Below, piece after piece: positions 16,945 to 25,124 of a stretch of 64,000 nucleotides of DNA (the first letter of the stretch is position 1; the number at the start of each line of letters is the position of its first letter). The position numbers and the translations under genes were made by a program. A model generated the notes under the pieces. The model searched no databases. It was given only the letters and a program-made list of their open reading frames with translations, and was not told where the DNA came from. The DNA is from Myceligenerans indicum (GTDB lineage: Bacteria; Actinomycetota; Actinomycetes; Actinomycetales; Cellulomonadaceae), in contig NZ_JABBYC010000019.1 of NCBI RefSeq assembly GCF_016742955.1, forward strand, positions 1 through 64,000, in the 5' to 3' direction.

Positions 16945-17138
16945 TATCTGTGGGACCGTTCGAACGAACCGATCAGGGTGGGTGAAGCAGAAGGTTCACC
17001 CGGCATGTTCCATCGGCATCGTCCTGGATCTGACCCCGTTCGGGTCGGAACGCGGGATGCCGTGGACAGGGGCCGGTGTCGATGGCAAAGTCGGAGGTGT
17101 CGTCGGGTCGGGCGGCGTGTCGGGATGGGACGAGAATC

Positions 17139-18815
17139 GTGCAGCACCTTTTCCCCAGGATGCAGCTCGACGAGCTGCTCGAGGAGCTACAGGCGAGGCT
17201 TGAGGCAGTCCTCACCGCGCGTGACGGCGTGCATGCTCTGCTGGAGGCGGTCGTGTCCATCGGGCGCGACCTCGAGATCGAGACCGTGCTGCGGCGTATC
17301 GTCGAGGCGGCCATCTCTCTGGTGGACTGCCGGTACGGTGCGCTCGGTGTGATCGGTGCCGACGGCAAGCTGGCGCAGTTCATCCCGGTGGGGCTGTCGG
17401 AGGAGGAGATCGCGAGGATCGCCGAGTGGCCGCACGGTCGAGGGCTGCTCGGTCTGCTCATCGACAAGCCCCACGCCTTGCGCCTCGACGAGATCCAGGA
17501 CGCCGAGGAGTCGTACGGCTTCCCCGAGGGGCACCCGCCGATGCACGGCTTCCTGGGCGTGCCGATCAAGATCCGCGACGAGGTGTTCGGCAACCTCTAC
17601 CTGACGGAGAAGAACGGCGGGCGACAGTTCGACGAGCAGGACGAGCTGATCATCACCGCGCTGGCCACCGCCGCGGGTGTGGCCATCGAGAACGCCCGGC
17701 TCTACGAGGAGAGCCGGCGCCGCGAGGAGTGGCTCGACGCCTCGGGCGAGATCGCGCGCGAGCTGCTGTCCGGCATGCCCACCGCCGATGCGATGCGCTT
17801 TCTCGTCTCCCGCACCCGCCACATGGCAGGCGCATCCGTCGCGGCCGTCGCGGTACCGGACGCCGCGGGCGTGACCATGATGGTGTCGGCGTCCGACGGC
17901 AACGACGAGCTCACGGGCCTCCGGGTCCCGGTGGACCGCAGCCTGGTGGGCAAGGTGTACACCACCGGCGAACCCATCATCGTCAACATGCTGCAGGGCA
18001 TCGACGAGTCGGCTCCCCTGGTGGAGCGGCTCCCCGGGGGGCCGGCGGTGCTGATACCCCTCGGCGCCGAGCAGGTGCGGGGCGTCGTCGTGGTGGCCAA
18101 GGACCCGGGCAGCACGCCGTTCGCGTCAGAGGTGGTCCGGATGCTCCAGCAGTTCGCCTATCAGGCGGCCCTGGTCCTGGAGCTGGCGGACGCCCGCCAC
18201 CGGGCCGAGCAGTTCGGACTGGTCGACGACCGTGCGCGGATCGCGCGTGACCTCCACGACGTGGTCATCCAGCGGCTGTTCGCCAACGCGATGACGCTGA
18301 TCAGCGTGGTACGTCTGGTGGACCAGCCGGATGTCGCGCGCCGGGTCGAGCAGACGGTGGACGATCTCGACGTCACCATCAGGCAGATCCGGTCGACCGT
18401 CTTCGCGCTGCAGACCGCCGGGACAGGCGCGGAGGGTGACGGGCTGCGTTCCCGCATCACCGAGATCTCCCAGAACGCCGTGGCCCAGCTGGGCTTCACT
18501 CCCGCGGTGCGGTTCGAGGGACTGGTCGACACCGACGTCCCCGCCGGAATGGCCGAGGACGTGGCGGCCGTCGTGCAGGAGTCGCTGGCGAACGTCGTGC
18601 GGCACGCGCACGCGAACAAGGTCGACGTCGCCCTGTCGGTGACGCAGAGCGAGCTGAGGCTCGTCGTGGCCGACGACGGGGTGGGGATCGGCGACGGGAC
18701 CAGGCGCAGCGGCCTGGCCAACCTGTCCGAGCGCGCCCGTCGGCTGGGCGGGAAGTGCGACGTGCGTTCCGCCGACGGTGGCGGGACGGTCATCGAGTGG
18801 ACCGCCTCGCTCTGA
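17139..18815 (+). CDS. devS: GAF-GAF sensor histidine kinase, DevS/DosT-like
   Basis: The kinase has about 558 residues, with GAF1 from about 35 to 185, GAF2 from about 205 to 360, a HisKA_3 dimerisation domain with phospho-acceptor RIARDLHDVVIQ (His373), and HATPase_c (ESLANVVRHAHA, VADDGVGI, GLANLSERARRLGG). GAF1 keeps GHPPMHGFLGVPIKIRDEVFG, the region that carries the haem ligand in mycobacterial DosS/DosT, so oxygen, NO or CO sensing by haem is plausible. The GTG at 17139 gives a family-like start (QHLFPRMQLDELLEEL); in-frame starts at 17076 and 17082 are alternatives. DevR is encoded convergently just downstream. Confidence 0.9.
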   Translation: MQHLFPRMQLDELLEELQARLEAVLTARDGVHALLEAVVSIGRDLEIETVLRRIVEAAISLVDCRYGALGVIGADGKLAQFIPVGLSEEEIARIAEWPHGRGLLGLLIDKPHALRLDEIQDAEESYGFPEGHPPMHGFLGVPIKIRDEVFGNLYLTEKNGGRQFDEQDELIITALATAAGVAIENARLYEESRRREEWLDASGEIARELLSGMPTADAMRFLVSRTRHMAGASVAAVAVPDAAGVTMMVSASDGNDELTGLRVPVDRSLVGKVYTTGEPIIVNMLQGIDESAPLVERLPGGPAVLIPLGAEQVRGVVVVAKDPGSTPFASEVVRMLQQFAYQAALVLELADARHRAEQFGLVDDRARIARDLHDVVIQRLFANAMTLISVVRLVDQPDVARRVEQTVDDLDVTIRQIRSTVFALQTAGTGAEGDGLRSRITEISQNAVAQLGFTPAVRFEGLVDTDVPAGMAEDVAAVVQESLANVVRHAHANKVDVALSVTQSELRLVVADDGVGIGDGTRRSGLANLSERARRLGGKCDVRSADGGGTVIEWTASL

Positions 18816-18889
18816 ACGATGCCCGGCTGAACGATGCCCGGCTGGACGATGCCCGGCGGAGCGATGTTGCCCGGCGGAGGGTGCCCGGC
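18813..18889. repeat. Tandem repeat beginning at the devS stop codon
   Basis: The 15-bp unit TGAACGATGCCCGGC occurs at 18813-18827 and 18828-18842, with a near copy at 18843-18857 and two decayed copies to 18889. The first copy starts with the TGA stop of devS, so the stop codon is part of the repeat. It fills most of the 124-bp gap between the convergent devS and devR genes. Confidence 0.85.
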
Positions 18890-18939
18890 GTCGCCAGGAC
18901 GTCCGCGGTGCCGCGCCCCTGATCTCCCCGCGGCGCCCC

Positions 18940-19617
18940 TCAGCCTTCCTGTTCCGCCTTCGACTCGGCCTTGAGCTGTGCCGACAGCGCGGCCACCTGG
19001 GTGCGACGCCGCATGTCGAGCTTCGTGAGGATGGTCGAGACGTAGTTCTTGACCGTCTTCTCCGCCAGGAAGATCCGCTCGCCGATCTGACGGTTGGTGA
19101 GTCCCTCTCCGATCAGGTCCAGGATGCGGCGTTCCTGTTCCGAGAGTGCCGCCAGCGGGTCACGGCGGGCGGCCCGGTCGCGGATCTGCTGCAGCATGCG
19201 GGCGGTGGTCGCCGGGTCGAGCAGCGACTGCCCGGAGGCGACGGTGCGGACCGCCGAGACCAGGTCGGTACCGTGGATCTGCTTCAGGACGTACCCCGAC
19301 GCGCCGGCCATGACCGCGTCGAACAGCGCGTCGTCGTCGGCGAAGGACGTGAGCATGAGGCAGGCGACGTCGGGCACCTGGGAGCGCAGGGCACGGCAGA
19401 CCTGGACGCCGTCGCCGTCGGGCAGCCGCACGTCGAGAACGGCGACGTCCGGCTGCAGCGCGGGCACCCTCGCCAAGGCCTGGGCCGCCGTGCCTGCTTC
19501 GCCGATGACTTCGATGTCCGGTTCGGCCGTCAGCATGGCGGCGACCCCGCGACGAACCACCTCGTGATCGTCGAGAAGGAACACCGTCAGGGTCGATTTC
19601 GTCTCCGCGTCCACCAT
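18940..19617 (-). CDS. devR: NarL/FixJ-type response regulator, DevR/DosR-like
   Basis: The 225-residue protein has a receiver domain (VFLLDDHEVVRRG; phospho-acceptor VLDVRLPDG, Asp62; LTSF; VLKQ) and a C-terminal LuxR helix-turn-helix (GEGLTNRQIGERIFLAEKTVKNYVSTIL), closely like DosR. The convergent kinase at 17139 is its obvious partner. The next codon after the ATG is GTG (19614); a TACTGT element on the minus strand (19621-19626) lies 6 bp before that GTG, so a leaderless transcript starting one codon later is possible. It is predicted to bind the boxes at 11242, 13312 and 16931. Confidence 0.92.
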   Translation of the reverse strand: MVDAETKSTLTVFLLDDHEVVRRGVAAMLTAEPDIEVIGEAGTAAQALARVPALQPDVAVLDVRLPDGDGVQVCRALRSQVPDVACLMLTSFADDDALFDAVMAGASGYVLKQIHGTDLVSAVRTVASGQSLLDPATTARMLQQIRDRAARRDPLAALSEQERRILDLIGEGLTNRQIGERIFLAEKTVKNYVSTILTKLDMRRRTQVAALSAQLKAESKAEQEG

Positions 19618-19684
19618 TCGACAGTATCGACCTGCGGCGCAAGTGCCAACCCCCGCCGTGGGTGAATCGCGAAATGTTCGTAAT

Positions 19685-19728
19685 CCGCAGATGCGGCAAG
19701 AATCATGGACTTCGGTCCGCAACTGCGG
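19685..19728. promoter_or_regulatory. Paired CCGCA-N2-TGCGG operators upstream of the molybdate operon
   Basis: CCGCAGATGCGG (19685-19696) and CCGCAACTGCGG (19717-19728) are two 12-bp dyads with identical arms, 32 bp apart centre to centre (about three turns), ending 13 bp before the regulator ATG. Between them GGACTTCGGTCC (19707-19718) is a weaker DevR-like dyad. The most likely ligand is the HTH-TOBE regulator encoded immediately downstream. Confidence 0.7.
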
Positions 19729-19741
19729 CATCATCGGCGGC

Positions 19742-20137
19742 ATGGAGTACCGAATCGCGGAGGCGGCCGAGCTGCTCGGCGTCAGCGACGACACGATGCG
19801 ACGCTGGGTGGATGCCGGGCGCGTCACGAGCGAGAGCCGGAACGGTCGCACGGTCGTCCCGGGCGCCGGCCTGGCGGAGCTTGCCGCCTCGCTGGTCGAC
19901 TCAGGCGAGCACGCCCGCACCGGCGGAGGGTCGGTCAGCGCCCGCAACCGGATGACGGGACTGGTCACCCGCGTGGTCCGGGACGCGGTGATGGCCCAGA
20001 TCGAGATGGTCTGCGGCCCCTACCGGATGGTCTCCCTGATGAGCGCCGAGGCCGCCGACGAGCTCGGGCTCACACCCGGCGTGCGCGCGATCGCCTCGGT
20101 GAAGGCGACGAACGTGGTCGTGGAGCGCCCCCGATGA
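19742..20137 (+). CDS. Molybdate-responsive HTH-TOBE regulator
   Basis: The 131-residue protein joins an N-terminal excisionase/MerR-like helix-turn-helix (YRIAEAAELLGVSDDTMRRWVDAGR, 3-27) to a TOBE (Mop) domain at about 66-129 (ARNRMTGLVTRVVRDAVMAQIEM ... SVKATNVVVERP) that binds oxyanions such as molybdate or tungstate. It is the first gene of the mod operon; its stop overlaps the modA ATG. It is probably autoregulatory through the dyads at 19685-19728. Confidence 0.9.
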   Translation: MEYRIAEAAELLGVSDDTMRRWVDAGRVTSESRNGRTVVPGAGLAELAASLVDSGEHARTGGGSVSARNRMTGLVTRVVRDAVMAQIEMVCGPYRMVSLMSAEAADELGLTPGVRAIASVKATNVVVERPR

Positions 20138-20937
20138 ACCGCCCGGGGAAGGAAGGCCCGGCCTCGCGCGCCCGGCGGTCCGCGGCGCCGCGTGTCCGGC
20201 GGGTCGCGGCCGGACTGGCCGCCGTGCCGCTCGTCGCCGCCGTGCTCACCGGATGCGGCCCCGCTCGCGGCGAGGACACGCTCCAGGTCCTCGCCGCCGC
20301 CTCGCTCACCGACGCGTTCACGGAGCTCGGCGACCGGTTCGAGGCCGCGCACGACGGCACCGACGTCCAGTTCTCCTTCGGGTCGAGCACCGATCTCGCC
20401 GAGCAGGCCGCGGACGGCGCGCCCGGGAGCGTCCTGGCCACGGCCGACGAGGACGCGATGACGATCGCCACCGACGCCGGGGCCGCCGCGGCCCCCACGG
20501 TCTTCGCGACGAACACGCTGGTCATCGTGACCCCGCGGGACAATCCCGCCGGCATCGGATCACTGCGCGACCTGGCCGGGACCACCTGGGTGCGGTGCGC
20601 GGACCAGGCCCCCTGCGGCAGGGTGGCACGCACCGTGCTGCAGGACGCCGGGATCTCCGCCACGCCCGCGAGCCTCGAGGAGGACGTGCGCGCCACCCTC
20701 GACAAGGTGGTCTCCGGGGAGGCCGACGCCGCCCTCGTGTACGCCACCGACGCCGCCTCCGCGGGCGACGCCGTCACCACCGTCGACATCCCCGGGGCGG
20801 AACGCGAGCAGAACTCCTACCTGATCGCGGCCCTCGCGGGGGCGAACGACCCGGAACTCGCGCGCGCGTGGACGGACTTCGTCACCGGCCCCGAGGGCGA
20901 GGCCGTCCTCACCGCCGCGGGATTCTCCCGGCCATGA
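20134..20937 (+). CDS. modA: Molybdate ABC transporter substrate-binding lipoprotein
   Basis: The 267-residue lipoprotein has a signal peptide ending in the lipobox LTGC (Cys41). The mature part shows LQVLAAASLTDAFTELGDRFE and FSFGSSTDLAEQ, the oxyanion-binding loops of ModA. It captures molybdate at the outer face of the membrane and passes it to the permease. The 4-bp ATGA overlaps at both ends show tight coupling with the regulator gene and modB. Confidence 0.93.
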   Translation: MNRPGKEGPASRARRSAAPRVRRVAAGLAAVPLVAAVLTGCGPARGEDTLQVLAAASLTDAFTELGDRFEAAHDGTDVQFSFGSSTDLAEQAADGAPGSVLATADEDAMTIATDAGAAAAPTVFATNTLVIVTPRDNPAGIGSLRDLAGTTWVRCADQAPCGRVARTVLQDAGISATPASLEEDVRATLDKVVSGEADAALVYATDAASAGDAVTTVDIPGAEREQNSYLIAALAGANDPELARAWTDFVTGPEGEAVLTAAGFSRP

Positions 20938-21770
20938 CGGGAGCGACGGCCCACGACGTCCCACGTCCCCGGCGCCGGGCGCGGGACTCCCTCGGCCGGC
21001 CGCCGCTCGTGCTGCTCCTCCCCGCCGTGGTCGCGGTGCTGCTGCTCGTGTCCCCGCTGGTCACCATGGTGGTCGCGACCGATCCGTCGAGCCTGGCCGC
21101 GGCCGCGGGCTCCCCGGCCGTGGCCGACGCGTTGTGGCTGTCGTTCATCACCTCCACCGCGGCCACCGTGATCTGCCTCGTGCTCGGACTGCCGCTCGCC
21201 TGGATGCTGGCCCGCGTCGACTTCCCCGGCCGCCGCCTGGTCCGGTCGCTGGTGATCGTGCCGATGGTGCTGCCACCGGTGGTCGCCGGCATCGCCCTGC
21301 GCACGGCCTTCGGCCGCTCCGGGCTGCTCGGCGAGCCCCTGCTCGCCACGACCGGCTTCGCGTTCCCCTACACGACCTGGGGTGTCGTCCTCGCCCATGT
21401 CTTCGTGGCGTTGCCGTTCGTGGTCATCAGCATGGAGGGCGGCCTGCGCGCCGCCGGCTCCGGGTACGACGCCGCCGCCGCGACCCTCGGCGCCTCCCGC
21501 TGGCTCACCTTCCGCCGCGTCACGGTGCCGCTCGCGCTGCCCGGCATCGCCGCTGCCCTCGTCCTGGGCTGGGCCCGCTCGCTCGGCGAGTTCGGCGCCA
21601 CCATCACGTTCAACGGCAACTACCCCGGTATCACCCAGACCATGCCGACCCTGATCTACGTCGAGCGGCAGTCCGACACCGACGCCGTGCTCGCACTCAG
21701 CCTGATCATGCTCGCGGTGTCGGTGGGCGTCCTCGTCGCGCTCCGGGACCGGTGGCTGGTGACGGCATGA
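20934..21770 (+). CDS. modB: Molybdate ABC transporter permease
   Basis: The 278-residue inner-membrane protein is predicted to have 5-6 helices. The EAA cytoplasmic loop motif lies in YDAAAATLGASRWLTFRRVTVPLALPGI, and the family segment ARSLGEFGATITFNGN follows. It forms the molybdate channel and is driven by ModC. It overlaps modA and modC by ATGA. Confidence 0.93.
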   Translation: MTGATAHDVPRPRRRARDSLGRPPLVLLLPAVVAVLLLVSPLVTMVVATDPSSLAAAAGSPAVADALWLSFITSTAATVICLVLGLPLAWMLARVDFPGRRLVRSLVIVPMVLPPVVAGIALRTAFGRSGLLGEPLLATTGFAFPYTTWGVVLAHVFVALPFVVISMEGGLRAAGSGYDAAAATLGASRWLTFRRVTVPLALPGIAAALVLGWARSLGEFGATITFNGNYPGITQTMPTLIYVERQSDTDAVLALSLIMLAVSVGVLVALRDRWLVTA

Positions 21771-22744
21771 GGGACGTGTCGCCCGGGAGAGCCGGCGGGC
21801 TGGCGGCCACCCTCACGGTCCCCGGGCGCCTGGACGTCGAGCTGACCGCGGGTCCGGGGGACGTCGTCGCCGTCGTCGGCCCGAACGGGGCGGGGAAGAC
21901 CACGCTCGTGCAGGCGCTCGCGGGCCTGCAGCCCGCGGCGGGAGAGCAGTGGCTGGCCGGGGCCGACCTGACCGGGGTGCCGCCGCAGGAGCGCCACGTG
22001 GGCGTGGTGTTCCAGGACCAGCGACTGTTCCCCAACCTCAGCGCGCTGGAGAACGTGGCGTTCGGCCCGCGTGCCCGGGGCGTCGCGGCGGGGGCGTCGC
22101 GCGCCGTCGCGCGCGACTGGCTGGATCGCCTCGGGGTCGGTGGCCTCGCCGGCCGCCGGCCGGGTGAGCTGTCCGGTGGCCAGGCGCAGCGGGTCGCGAT
22201 CGCCCGGGCGCTGGCCGCGGACCCCGCGCTCCTGCTCCTCGACGAACCCTTCACCGGCCTCGACGTCGGTGTCGCCGCGGCGCTGCGGGTCGAGCTCGCC
22301 GGGCATCTCGCGGGGTACCGGGGTGTCACCGTCCTGGTCACGCACGACGCGATCGACGCCCTGACCCTGGCCACGACGGTCGCGGTGCTCGACGGCGGCC
22401 GGCTGATGCAGGTGGGGCCGCCGTCCGAGGTCGCCGCGCGTCCGCGCACCGAGCACGTCGCCCGGCTGGTGGGTCTCAACGTGATCCGTGACGGCGACCG
22501 GTTCCGGGCGTTCACGCCGTCGGCCGTGGCGGTCTCCCTGCACGAACCCGACGGCTCGGCGCGCAACCGGTGGTCCGGCACGATCCGTAGCGCCGCTCCG
22601 CACGGGGGAGCGGTCCGGCTGCAGGTGCATGCCGGCCACGACCTGATCGCCGACGTCACCCCGGCCGCGACCAGGGAGCTGGGCCTGGCGCCGGGCCGGC
22701 GGGTCTGGCTGTCGGTCAAGGAGACGGCGATCACGGCCTACTGA
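21767..22744 (+). CDS. modC: Molybdate ABC transporter ATPase
   Basis: The 325-residue protein has Walker A GPNGAGKTT (39-47), Q-loop VVFQDQRLFP, signature LSGGQAQR (135-142), Walker B LLLLDEP (155-161) and switch His in VTHD. It ends with a TOBE domain at about 265-325 (NRWSGTIRSAAPHGGAVRLQV ... VWLSVKETAI) that gives trans-inhibition by molybdate in the family. It is the last gene of the operon, followed by a terminator hairpin. Confidence 0.93.
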   Translation: MRDVSPGRAGGLAATLTVPGRLDVELTAGPGDVVAVVGPNGAGKTTLVQALAGLQPAAGEQWLAGADLTGVPPQERHVGVVFQDQRLFPNLSALENVAFGPRARGVAAGASRAVARDWLDRLGVGGLAGRRPGELSGGQAQRVAIARALAADPALLLLDEPFTGLDVGVAAALRVELAGHLAGYRGVTVLVTHDAIDALTLATTVAVLDGGRLMQVGPPSEVAARPRTEHVARLVGLNVIRDGDRFRAFTPSAVAVSLHEPDGSARNRWSGTIRSAAPHGGAVRLQVHAGHDLIADVTPAATRELGLAPGRRVWLSVKETAITAY

Positions 22745-22759
22745 GTTCCCGCAGGGCGG

Positions 22760-22789
22760 TTGCCTGCACCCGCCGAGGGGTGCGGGCAA
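22760..22789 (+). terminator. Terminator hairpin after modC
   Basis: TTGCCTGCACCC (22760-22771) and GGGTGCGGGCAA (22778-22789) pair over 12 bp with one G-U wobble and a 6-base loop, 15 bp after the modC stop. There is no long T-run, as is common in high-GC actinobacteria. It also serves the end of the convergent ohr gene. Confidence 0.7.
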
Positions 22790-22839
22790 CCGGACCGTCC
22801 AGGAAAAGTGTGCCAAGCGTGCGGCACTCCCCGCTGTCG

Positions 22840-23262
22840 TCAGGCCGTGACGACCTTGATCTCCGTGGGCACGTTGCCGCGGGTCGCGTTCGAGTAGGGG
22901 CACACCTCGTGCGCCGCCGCGACCAGGCGCTCGGCCGTGGGCTGGTCCACGCCGCCGATCTCGACCGTGAGCACGGCCTCCAGAGCGAAGCCGCCCACGG
23001 CGTTCGGGCCGATGCCGACCTCCGCGGTGACGGCCGTGTCGCTGATGCCGGCCTTCTCCTGGCGGGCCACGGCCTTGAGGGCGCTGTGGAAACAGGCCGC
23101 CCACCCGGCGGCGAAGAGCTGCTCCGGGTTCGTCTTGCCGCCTGCTCCGCCGAGCTCCTTCTGGATGGCGAGGTCGACGTCGAGCAGGCCGTCCGAGGTG
23201 ACGGCGTGGCCGTCGCGGCCGTCTCCGGTGGCGATGGCCGAGGCGGTGTAGATGGCGGGCAT
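22840..23262 (-). CDS. ohr: Organic hydroperoxide resistance protein, Ohr
   Basis: The 140-residue OsmC/Ohr-family thiol peroxidase has its two catalytic Cys in AAGWAACFHSALK and AAHEVCPYSNATRGN, plus the Arg/Glu-containing N-terminal segments. It reduces lipid and organic hydroperoxides using lipoylated proteins. It diverges from a TetR regulator; the palindrome at 23285-23298 is 23 bp before its start, which suggests TetR control instead of the usual MarR-type OhrR. Confidence 0.93.
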   Translation of the reverse strand: MPAIYTASAIATGDGRDGHAVTSDGLLDVDLAIQKELGGAGGKTNPEQLFAAGWAACFHSALKAVARQEKAGISDTAVTAEVGIGPNAVGGFALEAVLTVEIGGVDQPTAERLVAAAHEVCPYSNATRGNVPTEIKVVTA

Positions 23263-23284
23263 GAGTCCTCCGAATATAGTAGAA

Positions 23285-23298
23285 AGAACGGTCGTTCT
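23285..23298. promoter_or_regulatory. TetR operator between ohr and its regulator
   Basis: AGAACGGTCGTTCT has perfect 6-bp arms around a GT centre. A second dyad, GTAGAA (23279-23284) with TTCTAC (23295-23300), overlaps it. The region is AT-rich for this genome and holds the ohr promoter, so binding would block ohr directly. Confidence 0.7.
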
Positions 23299-23365
23299 AC
23301 CTTGCGTGCCTTACTACACCCTGCGCGGTGCCGCCTTGTCAAGGAGACGCGGCTACCGTGGAGGC

Positions 23366-23959
23366 ATGACCACGCACTCGCCCGGTGCGCCGACCACGAC
23401 GGCGCCGCGCCCCTCCGCCGCACGTGAGCGCCTGTTGCGCACGGCGTCCGACCTCTTCTACGCGGAGGGCGTGCGCGGCGTGGGCGTGGAGCGCGTCGTC
23501 GACGAGGCGTCGGTCACACGAGCGACGTTCTACCGGCACTTCGCCGGCAAGGAAGCCCTGGTGGTCGCCTATATCGAGGCGACGGACGCGGCACTGCGCA
23601 CGCGCGCGGGCGCGCTGTCGCCCGAGCACCCGCAGGCGTGGCTCGCCACGGTGACCGACCTGCTGGGGGAGACGCTGTGCGAACCGGCCTTCCGCGGCTG
23701 TGCGTTCATCAACGCCGCCGCCGAGTACCCGGACCCGTCCAGCCCCGTGCGCCGTGCGGTGCGCGCGCACCGGGACTGGCTGCTCGGCGCGGTCACCGAG
23801 GCGCTGCGGGCCGCCGGGCATCCCGATCCGGTGGAAGCCGGCCGCCGCTGGATGGCGATGCGCGACGGTGCCATGGTCGGCGGGTACCTCGGGGACCCGC
23901 AGGAGGCGCGCGCCACCCTGCGCGCCGGGGTGAGCGACCTGCTCGCCGAGGCGGACTGA
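23366..23959 (+). CDS. TetR-family regulator, probable repressor of ohr
   Basis: The 197-residue protein has its helix-turn-helix at about 34-58 (VVDEASVTRATFYRHFAGKEALV) and a YxaF/LmrA-type ligand domain with CEPAFRGCAFINAAAEYPD. The three Cys residues in that segment could be redox sensors. TACCGT (23354-23359) sits 6 bp before the ATG with only weak ribosome-binding potential, consistent with a leaderless mRNA. Confidence 0.88.
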   Translation: MTTHSPGAPTTTAPRPSAARERLLRTASDLFYAEGVRGVGVERVVDEASVTRATFYRHFAGKEALVVAYIEATDAALRTRAGALSPEHPQAWLATVTDLLGETLCEPAFRGCAFINAAAEYPDPSSPVRRAVRAHRDWLLGAVTEALRAAGHPDPVEAGRRWMAMRDGAMVGGYLGDPQEARATLRAGVSDLLAEAD

Positions 23960-24059
23960 CCGGCCCGCGGCGCGCCCTTGCGCCGCCTGCCCGGGCCTGG
24001 CGGTGCGGCACGTCGCGAGCGCCCTGCGCTCCGGGCGATCCGGGCCGATACTCGGGATC

Positions 24060-25076
24060 ATGTGGTCCGAACTCCGGTCGGCGGTCATCCCGGCATCCCA
24101 GCGACGCACGCTCGAAGAGCTCACCGAGGAGCTCGACCTGTCCGCCGGCGACGCGCGGGCGAACCGGTCGGGGTTCTGGACGATGCTCGTGCTGTCAGGG
24201 GTGATCGCCACAGAAGGGGTGCTCTCGGACTCGACCGCCACCGTGATCGGCGCGATGATCATCGCGCCGCTGTCCCGGCCGATCATGGGGATCGCGCTGG
24301 GGCTCGTGAAGCGCCGGATCGGCCGGTCCCTGGTCGTGACGGTTCTCGGGTCGCTCCTCGTCGTGGGGATCGGCGCGCTGTTCGCCCAGTTCGCCTTCGA
24401 GTCGTTCGAGGTGACGACGAACGCGCAGATCACGGGCAGGACGTCGCCGACGATGTACGACCTCGTCGCGGCGGTCGCGACCGGGTTCGCCGGGGCGATC
24501 GCCCAGGCGCGGCGTGACCTGTCGGCGGTGCTCCCTGGTGTGGCGATCGCGATCTCGCTGGCGCCGCCCCTCGCCGTCGTCGGTGTCTGTGCGGGGGTGG
24601 GGGAGTGGACGCTGGCTCTCGGCGCCCTGTTCCTGTTCCTGTCGAACCTCATCGCCCTGGTGCTCACCGGCACCCTGGTGTTCACCGCCCTGGGCTACGC
24701 CGGAGAGTCCCTGGAGCCGACGGGCGTGGTGACCCGGCGCGCCCGTCTCACCCTCGCGGTCCTGGCCGTCCTCATCGCCTTCCCGCTGGCCGCCAACACC
24801 GTCGCCACCTACCACATCCACGCGTGGGAGGACCGCGTGCGGACCACGGCCGACGAGTGGCTCGCCGACACCCCGTCGGCCAGGGTGACAGGCGTCGTCG
24901 TCACGCTCGGCAAGGTGAACGTCACGGTGCGGGCGCCGGGCGGGGTCCCCTCCGGCGGCTCGCTCCTGCAGGCGCTGAGCGGTGAGGTCCCCGCGGGCTT
25001 CGACGTCTCCCTCACGACCGAGGTCGGCAAGGAGACCCCGGTCGGCACGGTGGGGGGCGGATCCTCCGGCTCGTGA
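24060..25076 (+). CDS. DUF389 family membrane protein
   Basis: The 338-residue protein belongs to DUF389, with the signature VIGAMIIAPLSRPIMGIALGL and five to six predicted helices, then a soluble C-terminal domain from about 235. The start at 24060 gives MWSELRSAV and has GATACT (24047-24052) 7 bp upstream, a leaderless arrangement. Function is unknown. The gene stands alone between ohr's regulator and the Pr6Pr gene. Confidence 0.85.
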   Translation: MWSELRSAVIPASQRRTLEELTEELDLSAGDARANRSGFWTMLVLSGVIATEGVLSDSTATVIGAMIIAPLSRPIMGIALGLVKRRIGRSLVVTVLGSLLVVGIGALFAQFAFESFEVTTNAQITGRTSPTMYDLVAAVATGFAGAIAQARRDLSAVLPGVAIAISLAPPLAVVGVCAGVGEWTLALGALFLFLSNLIALVLTGTLVFTALGYAGESLEPTGVVTRRARLTLAVLAVLIAFPLAANTVATYHIHAWEDRVRTTADEWLADTPSARVTGVVVTLGKVNVTVRAPGGVPSGGSLLQALSGEVPAGFDVSLTTEVGKETPVGTVGGGSSGS

Positions 25077-25124
25077 CCGGGCGGCCGGCGAGCCGGATCG
25101 CGGTCACTCGTCTAGTGTGACGCC

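Noticed and set aside
16939..16957. GGTCCC-N7-GGGACC palindrome as the DevR site
   Set aside because: The arms are in the opposite order from a DosR box. The overlapping 14-mer at 16931-16944 fits the motif and matches the two other boxes.
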